Assembly (NCBI GenBank): GCA_947302485.1
Contig: CAMYVO010000001.1
Coordinates: 190,273-254,272 of the forward strand
Reading direction: 5' to 3'
Length of the DNA stretch: 64,000 bases
From: an uncultured Clostridium sp.
GTDB lineage: Bacteria > Bacillota > Clostridia > TANB77 > CAG-508
Shown piece after piece: positions 9,093 to 18,761 of this stretch (position 1 is its first letter; every line of letters begins with the position of its first letter). The translations under genes and the position numbers were made by a program. The notes under the pieces are model-generated. The model did no database searches. It was not told where the DNA came from and saw nothing but the letters and a program-made list of their open reading frames with translations.

Positions 9093-9305
9093 TGCTCTCC
9101 ATGTAATTCTACCTCTTGACAAATCATATGGTGAAAGTTCTAATCTAACTTTATCACCTGGTAGTATTTTTATATAATTCATTCTAAGTTTACCAGAAAT
9201 ATGAGCTAAAACTTGATGTCCATTTTCTAGTTCGACTTTGAAATTTGTATTAGGTAATGCCTCTACGACAACACCTTCTACTTCAATTACATCTTCCTTT
9301 GCCAA
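9087..9305 (-). CDS. infA: translation initiation factor IF-1
   Basis: A 72-aa single OB-fold protein that occupies the ribosomal A site during initiation. It starts [13 protein letters not shown] and ends [13 protein letters not shown], as in nearly all bacteria. AAGGAGG precedes the start. Lies 48 nt after map; the KOW-domain gene often found between map and infA in Clostridia is absent. Confidence 0.97.
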   Translation of the reverse strand: MAKEDVIEVEGVVVEALPNTNFKVELENGHQVLAHISGKLRMNYIKILPGDKVRLELSPYDLSRGRITWRAK

Positions 9306-9353
9306 TTTTTTTCCTCCTTAAAACATAATTAGCTTATATATTATATATTAATT

Positions 9354-10124
9354 TTATATAATTGTCAATATTTCTGGCTCTTTTTCTGTAATTAAAATTG
9401 TATTTTCGTAATGTGAAGATAAACTTCCATCTTCTGTTACAATTGTCCATCCATCATCTAGTTCCAAAATATTTGGTTTTCCTTCTATAACCATTGGTTC
9501 AATAGCAAGAGTCATACCAGGTTCTAGCCTGATTCCACGTCCTGCTTTTCCGTAATTAGGTATGCCTGGATCTTCATGCATGCTTCTTCCAATACCATGT
9601 CCTTGAAATTCTCTTACAACACTATATCCTTTTGACATAACAAATTCACCTATTGCATGTGATATATCTCCAATTCTATATCCTGGTCTTGCAAATTTAA
9701 TTCCCTCATAAAAAGCTTCTTTAGTAACCCTTACTAATCTTTTTGCATTATCACTAACTTTTCCTACAAAATGAGTTCTTGCAGCATCACCGTTGTATCC
9801 ATCTTTTAAGGCAACTAAATCTATACTAATAATGTCTCCTTCTTTTAGAATTACTCTTTCAGAAGGTATTCCATGAATAACCTCATCATTTATAGAAGCG
9901 CAAATAGAAGCCGGAAAATCTGGAACTCCTTTGAAACCACTTTGATATCCTTTTTCAGCAGGTATTCCCCCATTTTCTCTTATTGTTTTTTCAGCAATCC
10001 TATCTAATTCCATTGTACTAATTCCTGGCCTTATTGCTTCTTCAATTGCTTTATGTGTTAAAGCTGTAACTCTGCACGCTTCTTTAATTAATTCAATTTC
10101 TCTTTTAGATTTTATATATACCAT
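9354..10124 (-). CDS. map: methionine aminopeptidase, type I
   Basis: A 256-aa cytosolic dimetal hydrolase that removes the initiator methionine. The five metal ligands of the pita-bread fold are visible: Asp in SIDLVALKDGYNGDAA (two), His in GHGIGRSMHEDPG, Glu in LAIEPMV and Glu in VTEDGSLSSHYENT. No N-terminal zinc-binding SH3-like extension, so it is the short type Ia form. AGGGAG lies 5 nt before the ATG. Follows adk by 26 nt. Confidence 0.96.
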   Translation of the reverse strand: MVYIKSKREIELIKEACRVTALTHKAIEEAIRPGISTMELDRIAEKTIRENGGIPAEKGYQSGFKGVPDFPASICASINDEVIHGIPSERVILKEGDIISIDLVALKDGYNGDAARTHFVGKVSDNAKRLVRVTKEAFYEGIKFARPGYRIGDISHAIGEFVMSKGYSVVREFQGHGIGRSMHEDPGIPNYGKAGRGIRLEPGMTLAIEPMVIEGKPNILELDDGWTIVTEDGSLSSHYENTILITEKEPEILTII

Positions 10125-10150
10125 TATTGCTCCCTCTTAATATATAAATA

Positions 10151-10819
10151 CTATTCTTTACAGTATTTATCATAAACATCTTGTGCAACATCTTGACCTA
10201 ATCTATTAATTTTTTCACTAACTTCTTGTGTAGTTAATACACCTTTTTTTTCATAGTAATCTGTTAATGGACTGGTTTTTTCGTCATAAATATTTAATCT
10301 ATTTCTAATTGATTCTTCATTTGAATCATCTTCTCTTTGTACTAATTTTGAACCACAATTATCACAAATTCCTTCTTGTTTTGGAGGATTCATTGTTAAA
10401 TTAAATGTAGCTTTACACTCTTGATTAGAACATACTCTTCTGTTTAATATTCTAGTTATTATTTCTTCTCTTGGTGTTGTTAAGTTTATAACTAAATTAA
10501 CTTTTTTATTTCTTTCTTTTAATATTTCATCTAGTTTTTCAGCTTGTTCAACTGTTCTTGGAAATCCATCTAAAATTACTCCATCTTTTGCATCATCCTC
10601 ATCAAGTCTTGATACTACCATAGGTACTGTTATTTCATCTGGTACTAGATTTCCTGATGAAATATATTTATTTGCTTCTATTCCTAGCTTTGTATTTTCT
10701 GCAATATTTTTTCTAAAAATATCTCCTGTTGAAACTTGTGGCCATCCTGTTTTTTTACTTAATAATCCTGCTACTGTTCCTTTTCCTGTTCCTTGAGCTC
10801 CTAACATTAATATAATCAT
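10151..10819 (-). CDS. adk: adenylate kinase
   Basis: A 222-aa enzyme catalysing ATP + AMP = 2 ADP. The P-loop is GAQGTGKGT (7-15), slightly unlike the common GxPGAGKGT. The long LID carries the four-cysteine zinc site typical of Gram-positive enzymes (RRVCSNQEC and CDNCGSK). DGFPRT is present. The ATG at 10819 is preferred because GGGAGG lies 7 nt upstream; the in-frame upstream codon is TTG inside that ribosome site. A 24-bp hairpin directly precedes the ribosome binding site. Confidence 0.96.
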   Translation of the reverse strand: MIILMLGAQGTGKGTVAGLLSKKTGWPQVSTGDIFRKNIAENTKLGIEANKYISSGNLVPDEITVPMVVSRLDEDDAKDGVILDGFPRTVEQAEKLDEILKERNKKVNLVINLTTPREEIITRILNRRVCSNQECKATFNLTMNPPKQEGICDNCGSKLVQREDDSNEESIRNRLNIYDEKTSPLTDYYEKKGVLTTQEVSEKINRLGQDVAQDVYDKYCKE

Positions 10820-10832
10820 AACTATTCCTCCC

Positions 10833-10887
10833 AAATATAACTTTATAAATAACTAAATTTTTATTAGTTATTTAGAAAATTATATTT
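10833..10887 (-). repeat. long hairpin in the secY-adk gap
   Basis: AAATATAA.. and its near-complement form a 24-bp inverted repeat with only two mismatches around a 7-nt A/T loop (core AAATAACTAA/TTAGTTATTT at 10847-10856 and 10864-10873). On the minus strand it ends immediately at the adk ribosome binding site GGGAGG, so it could affect adk initiation or mRNA processing. No T-run that would make it a terminator. Confidence 0.6.
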
Positions 10888-10888
10888 A

Positions 10889-10909
10889 GGCGAGCCAACT
10901 TTGCTCGCC
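10889..10909 (-). repeat. GC-rich hairpin after secY
   Basis: GGCGAGC-CAACTTT-GCTCGCC, a perfect 7-bp stem 9 nt after the secY stop codon. On the minus strand it is followed by TAAATATAATTTT, a weak T-rich run. It may be a partial terminator or a stabilising 3' hairpin between secY and adk. Confidence 0.55.
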
Positions 10910-10918
10910 CATATAATC

Positions 10919-12241
10919 TTATTCTAAAAATCCTTTATAGTGTCTCATTACCATTTGTGATTCTAATTGTTGTACAGTTTCTAATGCAACTCCTACTACG
11001 ATCAAAATTGATGTTCCACCAAATGCAATATTTAGATTTGTAAATCTTAATAGCATTGGTAAAATAGCAATAACTGCTAAGAATAATCCTCCAAACCATG
11101 TTAATTTTGATATAATAGAAGATAAATATTCAGTTGTTGGTTTTCCAGCTCGAATACCTGGTATAAATCCACCATTTTTCTTAATATTGCTTGATACTTC
11201 TGCTGGATTAAATGTTGCATATGTATAAAAAAATGTAAATCCAACAATTAATAATAAGTATACAATGGCATTTGCTATTGAATAACCTATTGGAACAGCA
11301 GATGTTGATGTAGCAATTGAAAACTTATATATACTTGCCCAGAATCCGGTCTGCGTTGCAACATTAGGAATAAATATTTGTAAAATTAATGCTGGAAATG
11401 TCATAAATGAAGAAGCAAAAATAACTGGCATTACACCTGCCATAGCAAGTTTTAATGGTATATGTGTACTTTGTCCTCCATACATTTTTCTTCCTACTAC
11501 TTTTTTAGCATATTGTACAGGAACTCTTCTTTCAGCTTGTTGTACAAATACAACACCAGCAACTAGTATAATTGCTCCAATTATAATTCCTAGCGCTGTA
11601 ATTAATCCTGTAGTTGAAAATGTTCCATTTACAAATATTAAATTCCAAATTGTTTCTACTGCACCTGGTAATCCTGCAACAATACCAACAAATATTATCA
11701 TTGATATTCCATTTCCTATTCCTTTAGATGTAATTTCTTCACCTAACCACATTAAGAATGAAGTACCTGCAACTAAAGATAATACTATTATAAATCCTGT
11801 TAAAAATGTTTGATCAACAAATATTCCTGAAGATTTATATGATAGGAATATTCCTAGTGCTTCTATTAAAGCAAGTATAATGGTAATAATCTTGGTATAA
11901 CGATTCATTTTCGCTTTACCTTCTTCTCCACCTTCTTTTACTAGTTTTTCTAAAGAAGGAATTACCATAGCTAATAATTGTAACACAATAGATGCTGTGA
12001 TATATGGGCTAATTGACATAGCAAAAATTGAAAATCTTGAGAAAGCTCCTCCTGATATAATATCAATTAATCCTGCAATTCCATTTGCTGAAGCTCCCAT
12101 TGCTTCATTTAGAGCTATAGCATTTACTCCAGGAATTGTAATATAACACCCCAATCTAAATATAACTATTAATAATAGTGTATATAATAATCTTTTTCTA
12201 ATATCTGGAGTTTTTAAAGCATTTACGATTGTTTTAAACAA
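10919..12241 (-). CDS. secY: protein translocase subunit SecY
   Basis: A 440-aa ten-helix membrane channel of the Sec translocon, partner of SecE, SecG and SecA. Signatures include RLGCYITIPGVNA near 30, SIFAMSISPYITASI in helix 2, and the late cytosolic loop with ADEISSNIKKxGGFIPGIR-type sequence (AEVSSNIKKNGGFIPGIRAG) near 360. The stop of rplO and the start of secY are directly adjacent, which indicates translational coupling. Confidence 0.97.
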   Translation of the reverse strand: MFKTIVNALKTPDIRKRLLYTLLLIVIFRLGCYITIPGVNAIALNEAMGASANGIAGLIDIISGGAFSRFSIFAMSISPYITASIVLQLLAMVIPSLEKLVKEGGEEGKAKMNRYTKIITIILALIEALGIFLSYKSSGIFVDQTFLTGFIIVLSLVAGTSFLMWLGEEITSKGIGNGISMIIFVGIVAGLPGAVETIWNLIFVNGTFSTTGLITALGIIIGAIILVAGVVFVQQAERRVPVQYAKKVVGRKMYGGQSTHIPLKLAMAGVMPVIFASSFMTFPALILQIFIPNVATQTGFWASIYKFSIATSTSAVPIGYSIANAIVYLLLIVGFTFFYTYATFNPAEVSSNIKKNGGFIPGIRAGKPTTEYLSSIISKLTWFGGLFLAVIAILPMLLRFTNLNIAFGGTSILIVVGVALETVQQLESQMVMRHYKGFLE

Positions 12242-12676
12242 CTAAATCACCTCTATCTTTCCGCCTGCAGCTTCAATTTTTTCTGCAGCTGATTTAGTAA
12301 ATCTTTTTGCTTTTACTGTCAATTTTTTATCAAGACTACCTGTTCCAAGCACAACGATTCCATCATTTATTTTATTAATTATTCCATCATTTAATAAACT
12401 TTCAGCTGTAACTTCTTCTGATTTTGAACCATTAAGCATTGTTAAAGTTACTTCTGTATAGTTCTTAGCATGAATATTTGTAAATCCTCTTTTAGGTAAT
12501 CTTCTATATAATGGTGTTTGACCACCTTCAAATCCACGTCTAACTCCTCCACCTGATCTTGCCTTTTGTCCTTTATGTCCTTTTCCAGATGTTTTACCTA
12601 AACCTGAACCAATTCCACGTCCTACTCTTGTTCTTGTCTTTTTCTCTATAGCTGGTTTTAATTCACCTAGTTTCAC
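12242..12676 (-). CDS. rplO: 50S ribosomal protein L15
   Basis: A 144-aa large-subunit protein with the usual glycine/arginine-rich N-terminal extension ([20 protein letters not shown]) and a globular C-terminal half. The GTG at 12676 (MKLGELKPA) is the start because AAGGAGG lies 9 nt upstream and other L15 proteins begin there. It directly follows rpsE: L30 (rpmD), which normally lies between the two, is missing. Confidence 0.96.
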   Translation of the reverse strand: MKLGELKPAIEKKTRTRVGRGIGSGLGKTSGKGHKGQKARSGGGVRRGFEGGQTPLYRRLPKRGFTNIHAKNYTEVTLTMLNGSKSEEVTAESLLNDGIINKINDGIVVLGTGSLDKKLTVKAKRFTKSAAEKIEAAGGKIEVI

Positions 12677-12703
12677 GATAGTGCACCTCCTTATCAATTC
12701 GAA

Positions 12704-13192
12704 TTATAGTATATCTTCTACTTTTTTTCCTCTTTTTGAGGCTATTTGTTCTATTGTTCTCATATTTTCAAGACCATTTATTGTAGCATATACTACATTT
12801 CTTGGATTATTTGTTCCAATAACTTTTGTTCTAATATCTTTATATCCTGCAAGTTCAAGTACAGGTCTTACGCTTCCTCCAGCAATAACTCCAGTACCTT
12901 CCGCAGCTGGTTTAAGCATTACATTTGCACTTCCAAATTTTCCAACATATTCGTGTGGTATAGTTGTACCAACAATTGGCACTGTTACTAAATTTTTCTT
13001 TGCATCTTCAATTGCTTTTTTAATGGCATCTGGAACCTCGGCAGCTTTACCGTTTCCTACGCCAACATGACCTTGCTCATCTCCAACAACAACAACAGCA
13101 CTAAATCTAAAAGTTCTACCACCTTTAACAACTTTAGCAACTCTGTTAATTGCAACTACTTTTTCTTTTAATTCAATATTGTTTTCTTCCAT
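12704..13192 (-). CDS. rpsE: 30S ribosomal protein S5
   Basis: A 162-aa protein involved in decoding fidelity and mRNA helicase activity of the 30S subunit. Family sequences: [35 protein letters not shown] and [13 protein letters not shown]. The ATG at 13192 gives the expected MEENN.. start; the GGAGG in front is 13 nt away, rather far, and a TTG within the ribosome site is the only upstream alternative. 24 nt after rplR. Confidence 0.96.
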   Translation of the reverse strand: MEENNIELKEKVVAINRVAKVVKGGRTFRFSAVVVVGDEQGHVGVGNGKAAEVPDAIKKAIEDAKKNLVTVPIVGTTIPHEYVGKFGSANVMLKPAAEGTGVIAGGSVRPVLELAGYKDIRTKVIGTNNPRNVVYATINGLENMRTIEQIASKRGKKVEDIL

Positions 13193-13216
13193 GTGGGTTT
13201 TCTTTCCTCCTCTCAA

Positions 13217-13576
13217 CTAAAAATCTAATCCAGCTTCACGAGCAGCTTCAGCAAGTTCCTTTACTACTCCATGATAGATATATCCTCCTCTATCATATAC
13301 AACTGATTTAATATTTTTTTCTATTGCTCTTTTTGCAATTAATGTTCCTACTTCTTTAGCAGCTTCTTTGTTACTATATTTTGTTTTTACTTCTTTATCC
13401 AATGTAGAAGCACTTACTAAAGTATTTCCTGCTACATCATCAATGATTTGTGCATAAATATTACTATTGCTTCTATATACACAAAGTCTTGGATATTCTG
13501 CAGTTCCACTTATTTTTCTACGAACACGTGCATGTCTTCTTTCTCTTTCAGCTTTTCTATTTATCTTTGTAACCAT
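13217..13576 (-). CDS. rplR: 50S ribosomal protein L18
   Basis: A 119-aa 5S rRNA-binding protein. It has the basic start [19 protein letters not shown], then [19 protein letters not shown] and the end [13 protein letters not shown], all standard. AAAGGAG lies 6 nt before the ATG at 13576; the longer frame upstream would read into a palindromic repeat and is rejected. Confidence 0.96.
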   Translation of the reverse strand: MVTKINRKAERERRHARVRRKISGTAEYPRLCVYRSNSNIYAQIIDDVAGNTLVSASTLDKEVKTKYSNKEAAKEVGTLIAKRAIEKNIKSVVYDRGGYIYHGVVKELAEAAREAGLDF

Positions 13577-13609
13577 TTTTCTCTCCTTTCTAGTAATTTT
13601 AATGTTTAT

Positions 13610-13731
13610 CTGGGAAATTAGAATCGAGTATAACAAGGCAGCTGAGCTAAAATACCGAAGGCGTACGATGATACGTCGAGGACATTTTAGGCGAAAGCTA
13701 ACGCAGTTAGACGACGATTATAATTTTCAGA
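13610..13731 (+). repeat. ERIC-like palindromic element, copy R1 (rplF-rplR)
   Basis: An imperfect palindrome of about 122 bp that fills the rplF-rplR gap and begins right at the rplF stop codon. Outer arms: AAATTAGAATCG / CGATTATAATTT. Left shoulder GAGTATAACAAGGCAGC, middle arm GCTAAAAT / ATTTTAGGC, tip CGAAGGCGTAC-GATG-ATACGTCGAGG, right shoulder GCTAACGCAGTTAGACGACG. Shoulders and tip are close to copy R2. It is markedly richer in GC than the surrounding intergenic DNA and lacks a T-run. Confidence 0.75.
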
Positions 13732-14271
13732 TTATTTTTTACCAGCTTTACCTTCTTTACGTCTAATAACTTCTTCAGCATATTTAATACCTTTTCCTCT
13801 ATATACTTCAGGTGGTCTTTTTGTTCTAATAACAGCTGCTGTTTGACCAACTAATTCTTTATCGATACCTTTTACGATAATTTGATTTGGATTTGGTACA
13901 TCAAATGTAATACCAGCTGGTGCTTCTACTTCTACAGGATGAGAATAACCTAATGTTAATACAAGATTATTACCTTTTTTCTGTACTCTGTATCCAACAC
14001 CATTTACTTCTAATTCTTTTTTAAATTCTTCTTTTACACCTATTATCATGTTATTTATTAAAGTTCTTGTTAATCCATGAATACTTCTGTTTTCTGGTTC
14101 ATCATCTGGTCTTTCAACTTTAATAACATTACTATCGATAGAAACTTTCATATTTTTATGAATTTCTCTTTCTAATGTACCTTTAGGGCCTTTTACTGTA
14201 ATCATTTGACCATCTAATTTAACTTCAACGCCTTCTGGTACTGTAATAGGTTTATTTCCTATTCTTGACAT
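13732..14271 (-). CDS. rplF: 50S ribosomal protein L6
   Basis: A 179-aa protein near the sarcin-ricin loop and factor-binding site, made of two homologous domains. Recognised from [15 protein letters not shown], the GVGYR motif near 87 and the end [17 protein letters not shown]-type sequence. The ATG at 14271 fits the family start (MSRIG); a GTG four codons upstream lies inside the ribosome site. 60 nt after rpsH. Confidence 0.97.
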   Translation of the reverse strand: MSRIGNKPITVPEGVEVKLDGQMITVKGPKGTLEREIHKNMKVSIDSNVIKVERPDDEPENRSIHGLTRTLINNMIIGVKEEFKKELEVNGVGYRVQKKGNNLVLTLGYSHPVEVEAPAGITFDVPNPNQIIVKGIDKELVGQTAAVIRTKRPPEVYRGKGIKYAEEVIRRKEGKAGKK

Positions 14272-14331
14272 TTTATTTTTCACCTCTTTTTATTAATTTG
14301 CTTTTTTAAGATTATAAATCAAACCTCTAAA

Positions 14332-14736
14332 TTACCAAATATATGCCAAAACTTCTCCACCAATTCCTTCTTGTCTTGCTTTTTTATCTGTCATTATACC
14401 TTTTGATGTGGAAATTAAAGCTATTCCTAATCCGTTTAATACTCTTGGTAATTCATCTTTAGCTGCATATACTCTAAGTCCTGGTTTACTAATTCTTTTT
14501 AAACCTGCAATTACTCTATTTCCTTTTTCATCATACTTTAGAGTAATTCTAATAATACCTTGTGTTTCATTAGCTATTTCTTCGTATGCTTTTATATATC
14601 CTTCTTCAAATAAGATTTCTGCAATAGCTCTTTTCATATTTGATGCAGGAATATCAACTGTTTTATGTTTTGAGCTTGCTGCATTTCTTATTCTTGTTAA
14701 CATATCTGCGATTGGATCTGTAGTATTCAATTTCAT
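14332..14736 (-). CDS. rpsH: 30S ribosomal protein S8
   Basis: A 134-aa primary 16S rRNA-binding protein ([14 protein letters not shown] near 5; [16 protein letters not shown]; ending [12 protein letters not shown]). The ATG at 14736 lies only 2 nt from the GGAGG. The TTG two codons later ([11 protein letters not shown]) has a better 8-nt spacing, so the true start may be 14730. Confidence 0.96.
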   Translation of the reverse strand: MKLNTTDPIADMLTRIRNAASSKHKTVDIPASNMKRAIAEILFEEGYIKAYEEIANETQGIIRITLKYDEKGNRVIAGLKRISKPGLRVYAAKDELPRVLNGLGIALISTSKGIMTDKKARQEGIGGEVLAYIW

Positions 14737-14756
14737 TTCCTCCTTTTTACAAAATT

Positions 14757-14942
14757 TTACCAGCTTGCTTTTTTCACTCCTGGAATCTCTCCTTTGTGTG
14801 CTAATTCTCTAAAGCATACACGGCATATTCCATATTTTCTTATATAAGCATGTGGTCTACCACATAATTTACATCTGTTATATTCTCTTGTTTTGAATTT
14901 TTGTTCTCTTGCTTGTTTTACTTTTAAAGATTTTTTAGCCAT
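14757..14942 (-). CDS. rpsZ: 30S ribosomal protein S14, type Z
   Basis: A 61-aa zinc-binding S14, the short form typical of Gram-positive bacteria. The zinc ligands are C24, C27, C40 and C43 (RCKLCGRP and ICRVCFREL). It ends [12 protein letters not shown] as usual. It lies between rplE and rpsH; a palindromic repeat separates it from rplE. Confidence 0.97.
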   Translation of the reverse strand: MAKKSLKVKQAREQKFKTREYNRCKLCGRPHAYIRKYGICRVCFRELAHKGEIPGVKKASW

Positions 14943-14974
14943 ATTTTAGCTTTTCCTCCTTTTTATATATTTCT

Positions 14975-15101
14975 AAAATTAATTAGAAACGAGTATAACT
15001 AGTTAAGCCGAGCTAAAAATCCGCAGGTGTGCTTCATGCACATCGAGGATATTTTTATGCGAAGGTTAACAAAGTTAGACGATGTTTATAATTAATTTTT
15101 A
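14975..15101 (+). repeat. ERIC-like palindromic element, copy R2 (rplE-rpsZ)
   Basis: About 127 bp, imperfect palindrome. Outer arms AAAATTAATTAGAAAC / GTTTATAATTAATTTTT, left shoulder CGAGTATAACTAGTTAAGC, middle arm CTAAAAATCC / GGATATTTTT, tip CGCAGGTGTGC-TTCA-TGCACATCGAGG, right shoulder GGTTAACAAAGTTAGACGA. The outer arm contains the rplE stop codon (15092-15094). Compared with R1 the tip keeps its pairing although five bases differ, which is compensatory change within one genome. Confidence 0.75.
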
Positions 15102-15631
15102 AATGGCATTCCTAAAAGTGTTAATAATTCTTTTGCTTCTTCATCTGTTTTTGCTGTTGTAACAAATATAATATCCATTCCTCTTAATTTATCTACTTTA
15201 TCATATTCTATTTCAGGGAATATTAATTGTTCTTTAATACCCATTGAAAAATTTCCTCTTCCATCAAAAGAATTAGCTGATACTCCTCTAAAATCTCTTA
15301 CTCTAGGAAGTGCTAAATTAAAGAATTTATATGCAAATTCATACATATTTTCACTTCTTAAAGTAACTTTACAACCTACATTAACACCTTCTCTTAATTT
15401 AAATGCTGCGATTGATTTTTTTGCTTTAGTAATAACTGGTCTTTGTCCTGTTATTATGCTTAAATCATTCATTGCATTTTCCAATGATTTTGGGTTATCT
15501 TTAACATCTCCTAACCCTATATTAATAACTATTTTTTCTAGCTTTGGAACTTCCATTACAGATTTATAGTTAAACTTTTTCATTAATGCTGGGATAACTT
15601 CTTTTTGATATTGTTCTCTTAATTTCTCCAT
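15092..15631 (-). CDS. rplE: 50S ribosomal protein L5
   Basis: A 179-aa 5S rRNA-binding protein. Recognised from [19 protein letters not shown], the [20 protein letters not shown] block and [16 protein letters not shown] near the end. The last codons and stop are made from the arm of repeat R2, but the conserved end (LLTLLGMPF) is complete. 20 nt after rplX. Confidence 0.97.
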   Translation of the reverse strand: MEKLREQYQKEVIPALMKKFNYKSVMEVPKLEKIVINIGLGDVKDNPKSLENAMNDLSIITGQRPVITKAKKSIAAFKLREGVNVGCKVTLRSENMYEFAYKFFNLALPRVRDFRGVSANSFDGRGNFSMGIKEQLIFPEIEYDKVDKLRGMDIIFVTTAKTDEEAKELLTLLGMPFKN

Positions 15632-15651
15632 TTTGTATTAAATCCTCCTTC

Positions 15652-15960
15652 CTATTTTAATTTTGCTCCACATCTTTTACAAACGCGGATTTTCTCTCCT
15701 TTTTCAACAATGAAACCAATTCTTGATGGTTTACCACATTTTGGGCATACAACATTTACTTTTGAACTATGTATTGCACACTCTACTGGTATAATTCCAC
15801 CCTCTTCACCTTGTTTTCTTGGTTTAACATGTTTTTTTCTAATATTAACACCTTTAACAATTATTTTTTCTGTTTTTGGTATTACTTCTAAAACTTCTCC
15901 TGTTTTTCCTTTATCGTTTCCAGATAAAACTTTAACAGTATCACCTTTTTTTATTCTCAC
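15652..15960 (-). CDS. rplX: 50S ribosomal protein L24
   Basis: A 102-aa assembly-initiating protein with an N-terminal KOW motif (KGDTVKVLSGNDKGKTGEVL). Its C-terminal half holds VVCPKCGKPSRIG and RVCKRCGAKLK, a four-cysteine pattern that could bind zinc, seen in many clostridial L24 proteins. 39 nt after rplN. Confidence 0.96.
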   Translation of the reverse strand: MRIKKGDTVKVLSGNDKGKTGEVLEVIPKTEKIIVKGVNIRKKHVKPRKQGEEGGIIPVECAIHSSKVNVVCPKCGKPSRIGFIVEKGEKIRVCKRCGAKLK

Positions 15961-15999
15961 TGATTTTCACCTCATTTTCATGATATTATTCTATAAATT

Positions 16000-16368
16000 T
16001 TATAAAACCTCTGGAGCAAGTGAAATAATTTTCATATAATCATGATCTCTTAATTCTCTTGCTACTGGTCCAAATATACGTGTTCCTTTTGGTGTTTTAT
16101 CATCACGAATAATAACAGCTGCATTTTCGTCAAATCTAACATAAGAACCATCTGGACGTCTTGTTTTATTTTTTGTTCTTACTACTACTGCTTTAACAAC
16201 CTCACCTTTTTTTACAACGCCTCCTGGTGTAGCACTTTTAACAGAAGCAACTATTACATCGCCAATTCTTGCATATTTTCTATGTGATCCACCTAAACAT
16301 CTGATACACATTATTTCTTTAGCACCAGTGTTATCGGCTACTTTTAATATTGATTGTTGCTGTACCAT
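16000..16368 (-). CDS. rplN: 50S ribosomal protein L14
   Basis: A 122-aa protein of the 50S interface. It starts [19 protein letters not shown] and ends [20 protein letters not shown]; length is exactly standard. AAGGAGG precedes the ATG. Gap of 21 nt from rpsQ. Confidence 0.97.
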   Translation of the reverse strand: MVQQQSILKVADNTGAKEIMCIRCLGGSHRKYARIGDVIVASVKSATPGGVVKKGEVVKAVVVRTKNKTRRPDGSYVRFDENAAVIIRDDKTPKGTRIFGPVARELRDHDYMKIISLAPEVL

Positions 16369-16389
16369 TACTTTAGTACCTCCTTTTTT

Positions 16390-16653
16390 CTATTTTACGA
16401 TAGCTTTTTCCATAATTTCTACAACTCTCCATCTTTTATCTTTAGAAAGTGGACGAGTTTCCATTACTTTAACTTTATCTCCAACTCCACATGCATTTTC
16501 TTCATCATGTGCTTTTAGTTTATAAGTTCTTTTTACGATTTTATTATACATTTTGTGTTTAACACTTGTTTCAACTGCTACAACAACAGTCTTATCCATT
16601 TTATTAGACACAACTGTACCAACCATCACTTTACGAAGATTTCTTTCTTCCAT
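16390..16653 (-). CDS. rpsQ: 30S ribosomal protein S17
   Basis: An 87-aa OB-fold protein binding the 5' domain of 16S rRNA ([36 protein letters not shown]). The ATG at 16653 is used because AAAGGAG is 7 nt upstream. 20 nt after rpmC. Confidence 0.96.
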   Translation of the reverse strand: MEERNLRKVMVGTVVSNKMDKTVVVAVETSVKHKMYNKIVKRTYKLKAHDEENACGVGDKVKVMETRPLSKDKRWRVVEIMEKAIVK

Positions 16654-16673
16654 TGTCTTTCTCCTTTCCACTT

Positions 16674-16880
16674 CTATTTTTTGCTCTCTTCAAGTTCTCT
16701 TTCTTTTAGAACAGTTTTTATTCTTGCAATGTCTTTTTTTACTTCTTTTATTCTCATTGGATTATCTAAGCTATTTGTTGCTAGACTAAATCTCAATTTA
16801 AATAATTCAGTTTTTAACTCACTTAACTCTTTTTCTAGTTCTGGTGAAGACATTTCTTTTATTTTATTTATCTTCATCAT
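16674..16880 (-). CDS. rpmC: 50S ribosomal protein L29
   Basis: A 68-aa two-helix protein at the peptide exit tunnel ([34 protein letters not shown]). Two ATGs in tandem (16880 and 16877) are both possible with AGGTGG 5 or 8 nt upstream. The start lies inside the last codons of rplP, so the two are translationally coupled. Confidence 0.95.
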   Translation of the reverse strand: MMKINKIKEMSSPELEKELSELKTELFKLRFSLATNSLDNPMRIKEVKKDIARIKTVLKERELEESKK

Positions 16881-17307
16881 TATCACCACCTAATTCAATT
16901 TCTCTTGCAACAAATTTTGTTTTTACTGGTAGTTTGTTTGCAGCAAGTCTTAAAGCTTCTCTTGCTGTCTCTACTGGTACACCTGCAATTTCAAACATAA
17001 CTCTTCCAGGTTTTACAACAGCTACCCAATATTCTGGAGCTCCTTTACCTTTACCCATACGAGTTTCAGCTGGTTTTTTTGTAATTGGTTTATCTGGAAA
17101 AATTTTAATCCAAACTTTACCACCTCTTTTAATATAACGAGTCATAGCAATACGAGCAGCTTCAATTTGATTTGAAGTAATACGACCTGCTTCTAATGCT
17201 TGCATTCCAAATTCACCATCAGAAACTGTAGTTCCTCTTGTTGCTTTTCCTCTAATTCTACCTTTTTGCATTTTTCTATATTTTGTTCTTTTTGGCATTA
17301 ATGGCAT
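16864..17307 (-). CDS. rplP: 50S ribosomal protein L16
   Basis: A 147-aa protein near the A-site tRNA elbow ([50 protein letters not shown]). The C-terminus is acidic (GGDNDEDK). The ATG overlaps the rpsC stop as TAATG, and GGAGGAG lies 7 nt upstream, so translation is coupled. Confidence 0.97.
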   Translation of the reverse strand: MPLMPKRTKYRKMQKGRIRGKATRGTTVSDGEFGMQALEAGRITSNQIEAARIAMTRYIKRGGKVWIKIFPDKPITKKPAETRMGKGKGAPEYWVAVVKPGRVMFEIAGVPVETAREALRLAANKLPVKTKFVAREIELGGDNDEDK

Positions 17308-17969
17308 TATTTTTCTCCTCCTTCCACTTTATCTTTTTTAGTTGGAAGAACTTCACCTTTATATATCCAAACTTTAACACCTATTTTTCCATAAGTTGTA
17401 TCTGCTTCATAGAATCCATAATCTATATCTGCTCTTAATGTTTGAAGTGGAATTGTACCTTCTTTATAAAATTCTGTTCTAGCCATATCAGCTCCACCAA
17501 GTCTTCCAGATACAGATGTTTTAATTCCTAAAGCTCCTGCTTTCATAGCTTTTTGCATAGATTGTTTCATTGCTCTTCTAAAAGAGATTCTTCTTTCTAA
17601 TTGATTACAAATGTTTTCTGCAACAAGTTGTGCATTTGTATCAATATCCTTTACCTCAACAATATTTAAATTTACTTCTTTATTAATCATTTTTTGTAAT
17701 TCATTTTTTAAAGTTTCTGCAATAGCTCCGCCTTTTCCTATTACAAGCCCTGGTTTCGCTGTATATACATTAACTTTTACAAATTTAGCTGTTCTTTCAA
17801 TTTCTATCTTAGAAATTCCGCTAACAAATAATTTCTTTTTAACATATTCACGGATTTTATGGTCTTCAACTAAGTAATCACTAAAGTTCTTTGAATCTGC
17901 ATACCATTTAGAACTCCAATCTTTGATTACTCCAACTCTTAATCCATGTGGATGCATTTTTTGTCCCAT
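17307..17969 (-). CDS. rpsC: 30S ribosomal protein S3
   Basis: A 220-aa protein at the mRNA entry channel. It begins [18 protein letters not shown], has a KH domain with the GKGG-type loop ([14 protein letters not shown] near 75) and the C-terminal S3 domain ([17 protein letters not shown]). Length is typical of Clostridia. 21 nt after rplV. Confidence 0.97.
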   Translation of the reverse strand: MGQKMHPHGLRVGVIKDWSSKWYADSKNFSDYLVEDHKIREYVKKKLFVSGISKIEIERTAKFVKVNVYTAKPGLVIGKGGAIAETLKNELQKMINKEVNLNIVEVKDIDTNAQLVAENICNQLERRISFRRAMKQSMQKAMKAGALGIKTSVSGRLGGADMARTEFYKEGTIPLQTLRADIDYGFYEADTTYGKIGVKVWIYKGEVLPTKKDKVEGGEK

Positions 17970-17990
17970 GCTAAAATTTCCTCCTTTCCA

Positions 17991-18356
17991 TTACTCTTTC
18001 TCTCTTAACACGATTGTTATATGACATGTTCTTTTTCTAATTCTAACTGCTGAACCTTTTGCAGCAGGTCTAATTCTTTTTAAAGTTGGACCTTGGTTTG
18101 CATAGATTTCAGTAACATATAGATTGTTAATGTTCATATTATGATTATTTTCAGCATTGCTAATTGCTGACTTTAATAATTTTTCAATTATTTCTGATGC
18201 TGCTTTAGGTGTATATTTAACAATTGCTAAAGCTTCGTTTGTATTTTTTCCTCTGATTAAATCTGCTACAATTTTTACTTTTCTTGCTGAAATTCTAGCA
18301 TATTTAAGAGTAGCTTTTGCTTCTAATACAGCTTGATCTACATTACTTTCTTGCAC
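17991..18356 (-). CDS. rplV: 50S ribosomal protein L22
   Basis: A 121-aa protein whose beta-hairpin lines the exit tunnel, a known macrolide-interaction site. Signatures: [19 protein letters not shown] near 21, and the hairpin [20 protein letters not shown]. The tail ends in ITIVLREKE. 27 nt after rpsS. Confidence 0.97.
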   Translation of the reverse strand: MQESNVDQAVLEAKATLKYARISARKVKIVADLIRGKNTNEALAIVKYTPKAASEIIEKLLKSAISNAENNHNMNINNLYVTEIYANQGPTLKRIRPAAKGSAVRIRKRTCHITIVLREKE

Positions 18357-18383
18357 TTTATTTACCTCCTTGATTTTTCAAGA

Positions 18384-18662
18384 TTATTTTTTACTTGTTG
18401 TTTTTTCTCCTGCATGACCTTTATATGTTCTTGTAGGAGCAAACTCACCTAATTTATGTCCTATCATTTCTTCAGTAATATAAACTGGTACATGTTTTCT
18501 ACCATCATGAACCGCAATTGTATGTCCTACTAATTGTGGATAGATTGTAGATGCTCTTGACCATGTTTTTAATACTTCTTTATTTCCTGTCTCATTCATA
18601 GCTTCTACTCTTTTTAATAATTCTGGAGCTATATATGGTTGCTTCTTGCTTGATCTTGACAT
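18384..18662 (-). CDS. rpsS: 30S ribosomal protein S19
   Basis: A 92-aa head protein ([48 protein letters not shown]). AAAGGAG precedes the start. The 99-bp gap to rplB upstream holds only a weak hairpin (CTTAAG-GCTTAAT-CTTAAG near 18680). Confidence 0.97.
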   Translation of the reverse strand: MSRSSKKQPYIAPELLKRVEAMNETGNKEVLKTWSRASTIYPQLVGHTIAVHDGRKHVPVYITEEMIGHKLGEFAPTRTYKGHAGEKTTSKK

Positions 18663-18761
18663 CTTTATCTCCTTTCTTTCTTAAGGCTTAATCTTAAGAC
18701 CCGATTATATCTATCTTTGTTTTAAGCAATTAACTCTTTAAAATTAGTGATTTCTAATAAC

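Noticed and set aside
8973-15101. The palindromic elements as intrinsic terminators
   Set aside because: No T-run on the transcribed strand and they lie inside operons whose downstream genes (rplR, rpsZ, rpmJ) have no clear promoter of their own.
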